Assembly (NCBI GenBank): GCA_964446235.1
Contig: CAYUNW010000011.1
Coordinates: 1-32,688, forward strand
From: CAYUNW01 sp964446235
GTDB lineage: Bacteria; Patescibacteriota; Microgenomatia; 2-02-FULL-39-11
Reading direction: 5' to 3'
DNA length: 32,688 bases
Below are positions 16,530-23,410 of the stretch, one piece after another. Numbering within the stretch: position 1 is the stretch's first letter; every line of letters begins with the position of its first letter. Made by a program: the position numbers and the translations under genes. Under the pieces are notes generated by a model that was given only the letters and a program-made list of their open reading frames with translations, had not been told where the DNA came from and ran no database searches.

Positions 16530-17393
16530 TTATTTCTTTTCTAACTTCAAATTAGGTAAAACTGCTGCCATAAGTATCAAAATTCCCCCAATAAGTTCAT
16601 AAAAAGTTGGGACTTCCCTGAAAATTACCAGAGCGTAGATACTTGCCCAAACGAGCTCGGCAGAAAGTATGACAGAGCCGAGATTTAAAGGGAAATATTT
16701 CAGTCCAGTAAGAGTCAGTAAATTGACCAGAACCAAAAATGACCCAAACATAACCCCGACAGTCATAGTAATAAAAGACATATTCCAAGGAATGCTTTGT
16801 CCACTAAAAAATGTCAGAAACAGTCCTGCAATAAGTACACCCAAAAGCTGATATAAGACCAGCACCATATTATCAAGCACCCCGGAAATTTTTTTGCGGA
16901 AATAATAATTTATCGAGCTAAAAAATCCTCCCAATAATCCGTAAATAATTCCAATATTGATATTGCCTTGGAAAGGATTTGCAATGAATATAAGGCCTAT
17001 CAAAACCAAAATAGCGCATGCGGTATTTATCCTGTTAAGTTTTTCTTTGTAAAAAAGATAGCCGAATAAATAAGAAAATATAATTACGCTTATATATAGG
17101 GCAAAAGTAGTCAAGGCAATTTTGGTAGTTATGGCAGACAGGGTGAAAAATACGATGACCAGGGGAAATGTAAACATAAAGATTAAAAGATCCGTTATTT
17201 TGAGTTTATTGCTTATCCATGCCTTTTTTCTATTGATTACGATGATAAAGGCAACTAAACTGCCGGTGAAACCGCGAAGCAATATCTGTTGATAAGGTAA
17301 AAGCTCATTGTTTAAAATTCTGACCCATACACCGAATGACCCAAAAATCATACTGGCAATTAGGAGATAAACAAATCCTTTGGTTTTATGCAT
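16530..17393 (-). CDS. EamA/DMT-family membrane transporter
   Basis: This 287-residue protein is almost wholly hydrophobic and fits ten transmembrane helices made of two EamA repeats, the second starting near residue 150 (NIGIIYGLLGGFFSSINYYFRKKI). The ending EVPTFYELIGGILILMAAVLPNL is typical of the drug/metabolite transporter superfamily. Such proteins export or import small metabolites, often amino acids or nucleotide precursors; the substrate cannot be told. The N-terminus MHKTKGFVYLLIASMIFGSFGVWVRIL matches the family start, supporting the ATG at 17393, which has no ribosome-binding site. Its 3' end faces the tRNA-Ala genes. Confidence 0.9.
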   Translation of the reverse strand: MHKTKGFVYLLIASMIFGSFGVWVRILNNELLPYQQILLRGFTGSLVAFIIVINRKKAWISNKLKITDLLIFMFTFPLVIVFFTLSAITTKIALTTFALYISVIIFSYLFGYLFYKEKLNRINTACAILVLIGLIFIANPFQGNINIGIIYGLLGGFFSSINYYFRKKISGVLDNMVLVLYQLLGVLIAGLFLTFFSGQSIPWNMSFITMTVGVMFGSFLVLVNLLTLTGLKYFPLNLGSVILSAELVWASIYALVIFREVPTFYELIGGILILMAAVLPNLKLEKK

Positions 17394-17423
17394 AATGGGG
17401 AAATGATAGACTTTTTGAATTTA

Positions 17424-17444
17424 AAAATCAAAAGTCAAAACTTT
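17424..17444 (+). repeat. Short heptamer array between EamA and carbamoyltransferase genes
   Basis: Units AAAATCA, AAAGTCA and the partial AAACTTT. The AAAGTCA word is the same as in the arrays at 21805-21839 and 32610-32637. Confidence 0.5.
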
Positions 17445-17464
17445 TTACTTTTTGGCAATTTTGT

Positions 17465-19186
17465 TTACTTTTCGATCACATAATTACCCATAACCAGAAT
17501 ATCGATTCCAGAACGGATAAAGGTCGAATAGGCATCTATAGGAGAGTTGACTATCGGTTCGCCTTTCAGGTTGAAGGAAGTGTTAAGTATCAACGGAACA
17601 CCTGTCTTTTTATAAAAAGAGGAGATGAGAGCGTGATACAGGGGATTGGAATCTTTGTAGACCAATTGCGGCCGGGCGGTATTATCGACATGGTTTATGG
17701 CTGGAATTTTTTTCTGCCAGTTCTTTTTCACCGGTACAACATAAAGCATAAAACGAAGAGGATAAGAGGTTGTCAGTTGTCGGCTGTCAGTTATCGGTAG
17801 ATTAAAAATTAAATTTGCTTTTTCAGCTAGAACTGATGGCGCAAAGGGACGGAAAGCTTCGCGGAATTTCACTTTGCTATTTATGATTTCTTTCATTTTT
17901 GGGTTTCTGGGGTCAGCCAGTATGCTTCTATTACCCAAAGCCCTGGGACCCCATTCAAAACGATCTTGCATCCAGCCGATGACTTTGCCGTCTGTAATTT
18001 TTTCAGAAATATACTCCAATAGTTGGCTTTTATTGAGCTTTTTGTATTTGAAATTTTTTTGTTTGAGAAATTGTTCAATTGTTTGGTTGTCATATTGTTG
18101 GCCAAGATAAGCATCTATAAGCACATTGCGTTTCTTATGATTTAATACATGGTGGTAAACATATAATGCAGAGCCGATAGCTGCACCTGAATCACCGGGT
18201 GAGGGTTGGATGTAAATATTTTCAAATCCTGATTTTTCAAGCAGTTTGAAGTTGACAACACTGTTTAAAGCTACTCCACCAGAGAGGCAGAGGTATTTTT
18301 CTCCGGTTTGTTTTTTGATATACCTTGCCATAGCAAGCATTATTTCTTCTACGACTGTCTGGATGGAACTGGCGATATCTGCTCCAAATTCAGTTACCAG
18401 ATACGATTTCTCCGGTTTGATAGGAATTCCAAGTAGTTCACAAAGTTTACCCGAAAATGAGTTTTTGTCGCTGTAATGATAGGAAAAATAATCAAAATTC
18501 AGGCTAATGCTGCCGTCATCATGGATACTGACAGTTTTAGCAATTTTATCTTTGTACTTTGGTTTACCGTATGGGGCCAAACCCATCACTTTCCATTCTC
18601 CTTCGTTGACTTCAAATCCTAAGAAGGCTGTGTATGCAGAATAAAGTAAGCCAACAGACTGGGGAAAGTGCATTTCTTTCAAAATATGCACTTTGTTGTC
18701 TTTTCCTTGTCCAAAAGATGCAGTAGTCCACTCACCAACACCATCAACTGTCAGGATGGCTGCGGATTTGAAAGGAGAAGGGAAGAAGCATCCGGCAGCA
18801 TGGGAGAGATGATGATCGCTAAAAAGTATTATATTTTCGTTTACCCCAAGTGATGTGACGATTTCCTGTTTGATCCATAATTTTTGTTTCAGCCAGATAC
18901 GCATAGCTTCCCTGAAAGAAGTGTAAGATTTGGGATATGTAGAAAGAGTGGAGATAAAGATGCGGTGGAATTTCTTGAAAGGTTTTTCATAAAACACTAC
19001 ATAATCTAATTCCTTTGCCGATAAAGAGGCAGATTGTAAACAAAAATCTATTGCATGGGTTGGAAATCCGCTATCATGTTTAATTCTACTGAAACGTTCT
19101 TCTTCGGCGGCGGCAATGATTTGGCCGTCAACCAGAATAGCTGCTGCAGAGTCATGATAATAGCAAGAAATACCAAGAATTTTCAT
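17465..19186 (-). CDS. NodU/CmcH-family carbamoyltransferase
   Basis: The 573-residue enzyme has the two-domain layout of the family. The N-terminal ASKHA (Kae1/TsaD-like) domain opens with ILGISCYYHDSAAAILVDG and carries the metal-binding HHLSHAAG near residues 125-132, and VDGVGEW near 148-153. The C-terminal domain ends with LILNTSFNLKGEPIV and the ATP-site-like GWMQDRFEWGPRALGNRSIL. It should make carbamoyl-adenylate from carbamoyl phosphate and ATP and transfer the carbamoyl group to a hydroxyl, most likely on a surface sugar. Residues about 464-473 are an insertion encoded by heptamer repeats. It follows DUF5989 and SxtJ-like genes, the usual partners, with an S23 gene in between. Confidence 0.93.
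   Translation of the reverse strand: MKILGISCYYHDSAAAILVDGQIIAAAEEERFSRIKHDSGFPTHAIDFCLQSASLSAKELDYVVFYEKPFKKFHRIFISTLSTYPKSYTSFREAMRIWLKQKLWIKQEIVTSLGVNENIILFSDHHLSHAAGCFFPSPFKSAAILTVDGVGEWTTASFGQGKDNKVHILKEMHFPQSVGLLYSAYTAFLGFEVNEGEWKVMGLAPYGKPKYKDKIAKTVSIHDDGSISLNFDYFSYHYSDKNSFSGKLCELLGIPIKPEKSYLVTEFGADIASSIQTVVEEIMLAMARYIKKQTGEKYLCLSGGVALNSVVNFKLLEKSGFENIYIQPSPGDSGAAIGSALYVYHHVLNHKKRNVLIDAYLGQQYDNQTIEQFLKQKNFKYKKLNKSQLLEYISEKITDGKVIGWMQDRFEWGPRALGNRSILADPRNPKMKEIINSKVKFREAFRPFAPSVLAEKANLIFNLPITDSRQLTTSYPLRFMLYVVPVKKNWQKKIPAINHVDNTARPQLVYKDSNPLYHALISSFYKKTGVPLILNTSFNLKGEPIVNSPIDAYSTFIRSGIDILVMGNYVIEK
17770..17797 (+). repeat. In-frame heptamer array inside carbamoyltransferase gene
   Basis: Units TTGTCAG, TTGTCGG, CTGTCAG and TTATCGG lie head to tail (28 nt). 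They encode the stretch TDSRQLTTSYPL-like residues at about 464-473, which separate the conserved FRPFAPSVL segment from the following conserved strand. Confidence 0.85.
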
Positions 19187-19193
19187 AATACCA

Positions 19194-19223
19194 GTAATTA
19201 AGTTATTAAAATATTAAGTAATT
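19194..19223 (+). repeat. 8-base-period array on the 3' side of the S23 gene
   Basis: TTAA recurs every 8 nt (TTAAGTTA, TTAAAATA, TTAAGTAA). The whole stretch is close to self-complementary and is an inverted relative of the array on the other side of the S23 gene. Confidence 0.55.
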
Positions 19224-19606
19224 TTTGCCTCAACTTTTTGTTTAATAGTATTTTTAATAAGATTGTTTAATGCGGGACGTAACTGTTTATAGATATTCAA
19301 ATATTCATTTTTGATATTTTTCTTCAGTATCTTTCTTTCTTCTAATAACGCAAACCAGTGTCTGGATTCAAGTAATGATCCTCGAGCGTTGTAATAAAAT
19401 TTTACCTTATCAAGATAGTGATATCTACCATAACCTTCTGCAATATTTGCTCCTACTGAATCAGTTGATTCGATGATTTGAGTTCCTATGTTTTTTTTAA
19501 TTTCCCATTGCATTTCAGAGTATATCAAGCAAGTAGATTGGCTTAATTTTCTAGATAACAGATAAACATCAAATTTATCTAATGGGATGTATTTGGGTTT
19601 ATTCAT
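19214..19606 (-). CDS. S23/IVP-type four-helix-bundle protein
   Basis: The 130-residue protein shows the family signature: QIIESTDSVGANIAEGYGR (about 44-62) followed by YYNARGSLLESRHWF. This is the 23S rRNA intervening-sequence protein/four-helix-bundle family (TIGR02436), which is distantly related to the Avd accessory protein of diversity-generating retroelements. Members form pentamers and probably bind nucleic acid; biochemical function is not settled. Here it is not in an rRNA gene. It interrupts an otherwise standard DUF5989, SxtJ-like, carbamoyltransferase operon in the same direction. It is bracketed by 8-nt-period TTAATTAC arrays, as if it moved in as a unit. There is no ribosome-binding site before the ATG. 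Confidence 0.9.
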   Translation of the reverse strand: MNKPKYIPLDKFDVYLLSRKLSQSTCLIYSEMQWEIKKNIGTQIIESTDSVGANIAEGYGRYHYLDKVKFYYNARGSLLESRHWFALLEERKILKKNIKNEYLNIYKQLRPALNNLIKNTIKQKVEAKIT

Positions 19607-19640
19607 ATTAATTACTTAATTACCATTTACTTAATTACTT
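19607..19640 (+). repeat. 8-base-period array (TTAATTAC) on the 5' side of the S23 gene
   Basis: Four copies of TTAATTAC or a close form, spaced 8, 7 and 8 nt, directly precede the S23 start codon on its coding strand and touch the stop of the SxtJ-like gene. Confidence 0.65.
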
Positions 19641-19869
19641 AATGCTGTTTTTTCATCTCTTCCAACGTTTCCGGTTGGTTGAATTTGTCTATCCAAGATG
19701 TTTGTTGATCCGATTTAATTCCTAACTGATCTTTGAATAAAGAAAAAACAATTCCGCTAGGAAGAAGTATGATGAAATAAAATAGCGTTAGGATAAGCCG
19801 GGATTGGAAAGTGCCGATTTTTCTGCCAAATGCTTTCCATTTGCACCAGGTAATTTTAAGATAATACAT
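19639..19869 (-). CDS. Small SxtJ-like membrane protein
   Basis: I place the start at the ATG at 19869 (76 residues, MYYLKITWCKWKAFGRK...). A longer frame reading upstream merely overlaps the DUF5989 gene out of frame and gives improbable sequence. The protein has a basic N-terminal stretch, one hydrophobic hairpin or helix at about residues 25-46 (LILTLFYFIILLPSGIVFSLF), and a hydrophilic C-terminus with SWIDKFNQPETLEEMKKQH. Position and features match the SxtJ-type membrane proteins that accompany carbamoyltransferases, though it is shorter than full SxtJ. It likely forms a membrane complex with DUF5989 and the carbamoyltransferase. It begins 2 nt after the upstream stop codon. Confidence 0.75.
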   Translation of the reverse strand: MYYLKITWCKWKAFGRKIGTFQSRLILTLFYFIILLPSGIVFSLFKDQLGIKSDQQTSWIDKFNQPETLEEMKKQH

Positions 19870-19871
19870 AA

Positions 19872-20045
19872 TTAAAAAAGAGTGTAAATAAAGGGAGCGA
19901 CAGCAGATTGTTCGGCAAAGATTATCAGAACACCCAAAAGAATCAACACAATTACCATCGGGATCATCCACCAGATCCGTTCCTGCCAGAGGAAAGAAAG
20001 TAGTTCACGGATGATGCTTGATTTAGCAAAAAGTTTTTTCAACAT
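19872..20045 (-). CDS. DUF5989-family small membrane protein
   Basis: The 57-residue protein starts MLKKLFAKSSIIRELLSFL and has ERIWWMIPMVIVLILLGVL, one transmembrane helix, and ends EQSAVAPFIYTLF. The WW...IP helix and the APFIYTLF end are the hallmark of DUF5989 proteins, which almost always sit beside a NodU-like carbamoyltransferase and SxtJ. It is the first gene of the operon. The promoter TTGCCA-18-TATAAT places the transcript start only about 3-4 nt before the ATG, so the message is nearly leaderless. Function unknown; probably a membrane anchor for the carbamoyl-transfer complex. Confidence 0.88.
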   Translation of the reverse strand: MLKKLFAKSSIIRELLSFLWQERIWWMIPMVIVLILLGVLIIFAEQSAVAPFIYTLF

Positions 20046-20055
20046 AGCTTTCTTG

Positions 20056-20085
20056 ATTATAGCTAATATTTAATTTTTCTGGCAA
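20056..20085 (-). promoter_or_regulatory. Promoter of the carbamoyltransferase operon
   Basis: On the minus strand TTGCCA (20085-20080, five of six) is followed after 18 nt by a perfect TATAAT (20061-20056). The -10 ends 10 nt before the ATG at 20045, which leaves almost no leader. Confidence 0.75.
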
Positions 20086-20089
20086 TAGC

Positions 20090-20119
20090 TTGTCCTAGAT
20101 ATACCCAAAAGGATATAAT
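20090..20119 (+). promoter_or_regulatory. Promoter of nrtR
   Basis: TTGTCC (20090-20095), 18 nt, perfect TATAAT (20114-20119). The -10 ends 12 nt before the ATG at 20132, so the leader is about 6 nt and has no ribosome-binding site. It is divergent from the carbamoyltransferase promoter, with -35 boxes 4 nt apart. Confidence 0.72.
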
Positions 20120-20131
20120 TTGCCCAAAGAT

Positions 20132-20734
20132 ATGGTAAAAGTAAATATCAAATTAGTTGTCTTTACAATTATAGATAGGAAATTAATGCTCTATTTTCCG
20201 GATAATCAGACTCCTATAAGTACGGTCCCGGGTGAGGCTTTGGATAGCCGGGCGGTGAAGATTTTTCAGGATCATTTTTCAATAAAACCTAATGAAGGTT
20301 ATCTGGAACAGCTATATACTTTTGAAAAGATAGAGAAAAAAGAGACAGTAATTGATATTGTATATTTTATCCTGGTATCTGCCGATACGATGAAAAGAAT
20401 CGAGATGGAAAAATGGATAGAGTATAAGAAAATTTCGTCAAGACATCCGGATATAAAAATTTTGGATTATGCCGTACAGAGGTTACGCTGGAAAGTAGAG
20501 TACACCAATGTCATATTCAGTTTGCTTACAAACAGATTCACATTATCCGAATTGCAGGAAACATATGAGGCAGTCTTGGATAAAAAACTGGATAAAAGAA
20601 ATTTCCGTAAAAAAATCCTGTCATTAGGTCTAATCAAATCTACAAGGAAATACAAACAAGGATTTCGTGCCAGGCCGGCGCTTCTATATCAGGCATCATC
20701 CAAAAAACCCACAATAGTCAAAGTATTATCTTGA
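20132..20734 (+). CDS. nrtR: NrtR-type NAD-metabolism regulator (Nudix plus winged helix)
   Basis: The 200-residue protein (ATG at 20132; a TTG four codons earlier is unlikely) has an N-terminal Nudix-like fold (about 1-115) and a C-terminal winged helix (about 125-190). The second part has the NrtR mark FSLLTNRFTLSELQETYEAV then KLDKRNFRKKILSLGLI and GFRARPALLYQ. NrtR proteins repress NAD salvage genes and sense ADP-ribose in a Nudix domain that lacks hydrolase activity. Here the Nudix box (GEALDSRAVKIFQDHF) lacks the usual REVxEE glutamates, which fits a sensor. Downstream pncB and pncA make this a self-contained regulon. Confidence 0.88.
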   Translation: MVKVNIKLVVFTIIDRKLMLYFPDNQTPISTVPGEALDSRAVKIFQDHFSIKPNEGYLEQLYTFEKIEKKETVIDIVYFILVSADTMKRIEMEKWIEYKKISSRHPDIKILDYAVQRLRWKVEYTNVIFSLLTNRFTLSELQETYEAVLDKKLDKRNFRKKILSLGLIKSTRKYKQGFRARPALLYQASSKKPTIVKVLS

Positions 20735-20743
20735 TTTTCCTAC

Positions 20744-20773
20744 TTGAAATATCACAGTCCTTCATAGTATTAT
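20744..20773 (+). promoter_or_regulatory. Likely pncB promoter
   Basis: TTGAAA (20744-20749), 18 nt, TATTAT (20768-20773). Transcription would start near 20780 and pass through the inverted repeat at 20786-20804. Confidence 0.55.
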
Positions 20774-20785
20774 CATATAATTAAA

Positions 20786-20804
20786 TAGTGTATTATTTAC
20801 ACTA
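20786..20804 (+). promoter_or_regulatory. Candidate NrtR operator
   Basis: The inverted repeat TAGTGTA-5 nt-TACACTA lies between the predicted pncB start site and the ATG at 20814. Its position in the NrtR regulon suggests the NrtR box, where binding would block transcription. No second copy is obvious at the nrtR promoter. Confidence 0.5.
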
Positions 20805-20813
20805 AGTAAAATT

Positions 20814-22133
20814 ATGAAATATTGGAGCAACGATATATTAAATAAGATCAGATCAGGATATTTTACGGCTGTATATTTTGACAGGACCAGGGAAATTTTG
20901 TTGGGGGAAAAGAATTACCAGAAAGTGACAATGCAGGTTTTTCAAAAACACAAAAGTATGCTTTGCGGGGTGAAGGAAGTCTTGTCTCTTTTCAAATCCG
21001 CAACCGGATATTTTCAAGAAAGTAATTGGGTAGACAAAAGCGGGGAAGTAGAAATTCATACTTTGGAGGAAGGTGCAGATATCAACCCTTGGGAAACTGT
21101 AATGCATATCAAAGGGCCTTATGTTTATTTTGCCCATTTGGAATCATTATATTTGGGGATTTTCGCCAGATCTACCTTAGTATGCACCAATGTATCAAAG
21201 GTAGTAAAAGCAGCTGATGGCAAACCGGTGATATTTTTTGCCGACAGGTTTGATCGTTTTACCAACCAGGAAAGCGATGGTTATGCAGCCCACATCGGTG
21301 GAGCTAGCGGGGTGTGTACGAAAGCTCATGCATCCTGTTGGGGAGGAGAAGCAAGCGGTACTATTCCCCATGCTTTGATCGCTGTAAATGGCGGTGATAC
21401 GGTAAAAGCAACTGAACTTTTTGCAAAATATTTTTCTAATCCAGATATTTCTATTAGAAATGAGAAGATAGAAAATCAAGTCGAATTTACAGCCAATCGT
21501 TTCAAAAACCATTTTTCGGAAACGTTTGCTCAAAATCTTATTATGCAAAGTAAAAACCAGCGCTTACTAAATGAAGATTTTCCTAACGAGTTGGATGTCA
21601 GAAACCAGAATTATCGAGAATCTGTAAATCTTCAATTTTCCTCAAAACGGTTTTCTTCACGCTTAGAGAATGTAAACGTAATTGCCTTGGTGGATTTTGA
21701 CAACGATTGTGTAGGTACATCTCTTGCGGTAGCAAAAAAACTGGGTAAAAAACTTTGGGGAGTCAGGCTTGATACGGCGGGAGATATGATTGATAAATCA
21801 CTAGAAAGTCAAAAGTCAAAAGTTAAAAGTCAAAAGTCAGAATTGTACGGCGTAAATCCGCAGTTGGTCAGAAATGTAAGAAAGGCATTGGATAAGGCAG
21901 GTTTTGAATGGGTAAAAATTGTCGTTTCCGGAGGCTTCAATGCAGAAAAAATTACCAATTTTGAGAGGGAAAAAGCACCAGTTGATGTCTATGGAGTCGG
22001 TTCGGCGTTGCTTAAAGGGGAAAATGATTTTACGGCAGATATCGTAGAAGTGGAAGGGAAAAGATTATCCAAAGTTGGACGGAAATATTCGGATAATCCG
22101 AAAATGAAAAAAATTGATTTATCAAAAATTTAA
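20814..22133 (+). CDS. pncB: Nicotinate phosphoribosyltransferase
   Basis: The 439-residue enzyme joins nicotinate to PRPP to make nicotinate mononucleotide (Preiss-Handler salvage of NAD). Family features seen: the region ASCWGGEASGTIPHALI (GTxxH active-site motif), VDFDNDCVGTSLAVAKKLGKKLWGVRLDT, and the phosphate-binding VSGGFNAEKI and DVYGVGSALL. Residues about 331-342 (SLESQKSKVKSQKSE) are a Lys/Ser/Gln-rich insertion made by five copies of the 7-mer AAAGTCA. It sits between the RLDTAGD strand and the helix NPQLVRNVRKALDK. It has its own promoter and a putative operator, and is followed 17 nt later by pncA, which supplies its substrate. Confidence 0.92.
   Translation: MKYWSNDILNKIRSGYFTAVYFDRTREILLGEKNYQKVTMQVFQKHKSMLCGVKEVLSLFKSATGYFQESNWVDKSGEVEIHTLEEGADINPWETVMHIKGPYVYFAHLESLYLGIFARSTLVCTNVSKVVKAADGKPVIFFADRFDRFTNQESDGYAAHIGGASGVCTKAHASCWGGEASGTIPHALIAVNGGDTVKATELFAKYFSNPDISIRNEKIENQVEFTANRFKNHFSETFAQNLIMQSKNQRLLNEDFPNELDVRNQNYRESVNLQFSSKRFSSRLENVNVIALVDFDNDCVGTSLAVAKKLGKKLWGVRLDTAGDMIDKSLESQKSKVKSQKSELYGVNPQLVRNVRKALDKAGFEWVKIVVSGGFNAEKITNFEREKAPVDVYGVGSALLKGENDFTADIVEVEGKRLSKVGRKYSDNPKMKKIDLSKI
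21805..21839 (+). repeat. In-frame heptamer array (AAAGTCA) inside pncB
   Basis: Four exact AAAGTCA units and one AAAGTTA, 35 nt, the cleanest coding array in the window. The same word occurs at 17431-17437 and 32610-32623. Confidence 0.93.
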
Positions 22134-22150
22134 TGTAAGGAGGGCTAATT

Positions 22151-22687
22151 ATGAACGGTAAAAAAGCCGTAATTGTTATCGATATGCTAGAGGATTTCGT
22201 CTATGGATCTCTTAAAAACGAAAGAGCCAAAAGAATTATTCCTAATATTGCAAAATTACTCGAGGCTGCCCGGAAAAAGGGGTGGGTGGTGGTCTATTCC
22301 AATGACGCACATAAACCCGGTGATCCTGAGGAAAGAGTATGGGGAGCCCATGCTATGGCCGGCAGTCCCGGGGCAGAAGTTATCAAGGAACTTGCTCCTC
22401 AAAAAGGTGATTATATAGTACCCAAGAGAAATTACAGCGGTTTTTTTGAAACCGATCTGGATGAGATTTTGAAGAAAAATAATGTTGAAGAGGTCATCAT
22501 TACTGGTCAGCATACACATATTTGTTGCCGCCATACATCAGCTGATGCTTTTGCCCGTGGGTATAAAATTATTGTTCCCCAAGATTGTGTGGAGTCTTTT
22601 ACGGACAAAGATCACACAGAAGGACTTGAGTATCTGAAGATGTGCTACAAAGCTGAGGTGGTAAATACTGAGGATTTACTTAAATAA
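22151..22687 (+). CDS. pncA: Nicotinamidase (isochorismatase family)
   Basis: The 178-residue enzyme deaminates nicotinamide to nicotinate. Catalytic triad: Asp in VIDMLEDF (about residue 11), Lys in PKRNYSGFF (about residue 94) and the nucleophile Cys in THICCRHTSADA (about residues 123-124). Metal ligands fit DAHKPGDPE (about 52-60). It lies directly after pncB and completes the nicotinamide-to-NaMN route. The start is well fixed by AAGGAGG 8 nt before the ATG, one of the few strong ribosome-binding sites in the window. Expression probably follows pncB and so NrtR. Confidence 0.92.
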   Translation: MNGKKAVIVIDMLEDFVYGSLKNERAKRIIPNIAKLLEAARKKGWVVVYSNDAHKPGDPEERVWGAHAMAGSPGAEVIKELAPQKGDYIVPKRNYSGFFETDLDEILKKNNVEEVIITGQHTHICCRHTSADAFARGYKIIVPQDCVESFTDKDHTEGLEYLKMCYKAEVVNTEDLLK

Positions 22688-22696
22688 TCTTCGGAT

Positions 22697-22725
22697 TTGC
22701 TCTTTTGACATTGACAAGGTATAAT
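22697..22725 (+). promoter_or_regulatory. Promoter of the zinc-ribbon gene
   Basis: A perfect TATAAT (22720-22725) preceded at 17 nt by TTGCTC (22697-22702). The leader is about 100 nt, long for this genome, and ends in a strong Shine-Dalgarno AAGGAGGTG (22818-22826). Confidence 0.55.
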
Positions 22726-22833
22726 CTGGGGTTAGAAAAGGTCTCGTATAGTTCCACGGTAACAACTTTTTTGGTTTCTCCAAAATTGATCCCTGGAATC
22801 AAAGAGCCAATTTATAAAGGAGGTGAATCCAGA

Positions 22834-23124
22834 ATGGATCAAACAAGTTCACAATTTGCAGACAAAAATCTGGTCTGTGAAGATTGTGGTAAAACTTTCG
22901 TATTTACTGCCGGAGAGCAGGAGTTTTACCAGAAAAAAGGTTTCGAGAGCCCAAGAAGGTGTCCTGAATGTCGTGCATCAAGAAAATCCGAAAGGATGGC
23001 AAACAGGAAAATGACCAAAGTCACTTGTGCTAAATGCGGTAAAGAGGATGAAGTACCTTTTGTACCGAGAAAAGACACTCCGGTATTATGTAAAGAGTGT
23101 TTTGCCGCAAGCAAACAAGGTTAA
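22834..23124 (+). CDS. Zinc-ribbon domain protein
   Basis: The 96-residue protein starts at the ATG at 22834, set by AAGGAGGTG 7 nt upstream; a longer frame back to 22705 overlaps the promoter and is rejected. The first ribbon is CEDCGKTFVFTAGEQEFY with CPECR, the pattern of the zf-Tbcl family; the second is CAKCGKEDEVPF and CKECF. Eight cysteines in four CxxC pairs should bind two zinc ions. Such small proteins are common and highly expressed in CPR bacteria; they probably bind nucleic acid or the ribosome, but the role is not known. A strong intrinsic terminator follows. Confidence 0.88.
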   Translation: MDQTSSQFADKNLVCEDCGKTFVFTAGEQEFYQKKGFESPRRCPECRASRKSERMANRKMTKVTCAKCGKEDEVPFVPRKDTPVLCKECFAASKQG

Positions 23125-23146
23125 GAAACAAAAATTACAAACCAAA

Positions 23147-23180
23147 AACACACAGTATGAAAATATTGTGTGTTTTTTTA
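23147..23180 (+). terminator. Intrinsic terminator of the zinc-ribbon gene
   Basis: A 12-bp stem AACACACAGTAT/ATATTGTGTGTT with a GAAA loop is followed by TTTTT. It ends 23 nt after the stop codon. Confidence 0.93.
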
Positions 23181-23306
23181 TGCTCCAAAATTTAGTGTAA
23201 TTTCGTATGAATGATTGTAAAAGAAGTAGTTAAGATGATTTTATATGACAAAAAATGATATGAAGTTTGATATTTCTTTATATTTCTTAACAGTTGCATA
23301 AGTTGG

Positions 23307-23378
23307 ACAAACGTATAGAATGAGGTCGTTTGTTATTGACTGACCGTAAGCGGAGGTCATTTTTTCAAATCATGACCT
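23307..23378 (+). promoter_or_regulatory. Structured leader of the TasA operon with alternative hairpins
   Basis: Stem 1 is ACAAACG (23307-23313) with CGTTTGT (23327-23333). Stem 2 is TGAC (23337-23340) with GTCA (23356-23359), capped by CCG-TAAG-CGG. The GTCA arm can instead pair in AGGTCAT/ATGACCT (23354-23360 with 23372-23378). This is the competing-pairing layout of a riboswitch or attenuator, just before an intrinsic terminator. I do not recognise a known riboswitch class. The rest of 23181-23306 is AT-rich and has no gene. Confidence 0.45.
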
Positions 23379-23410
23379 GCCTAAACTGCCTACCATTATA
23401 TTGGATTATT

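Noticed and set aside
22705..22833. N-terminal extension of the zinc-ribbon protein
   Set aside because: It would overlap the promoter and the strong Shine-Dalgarno sequence that clearly serves the ATG at 22834.
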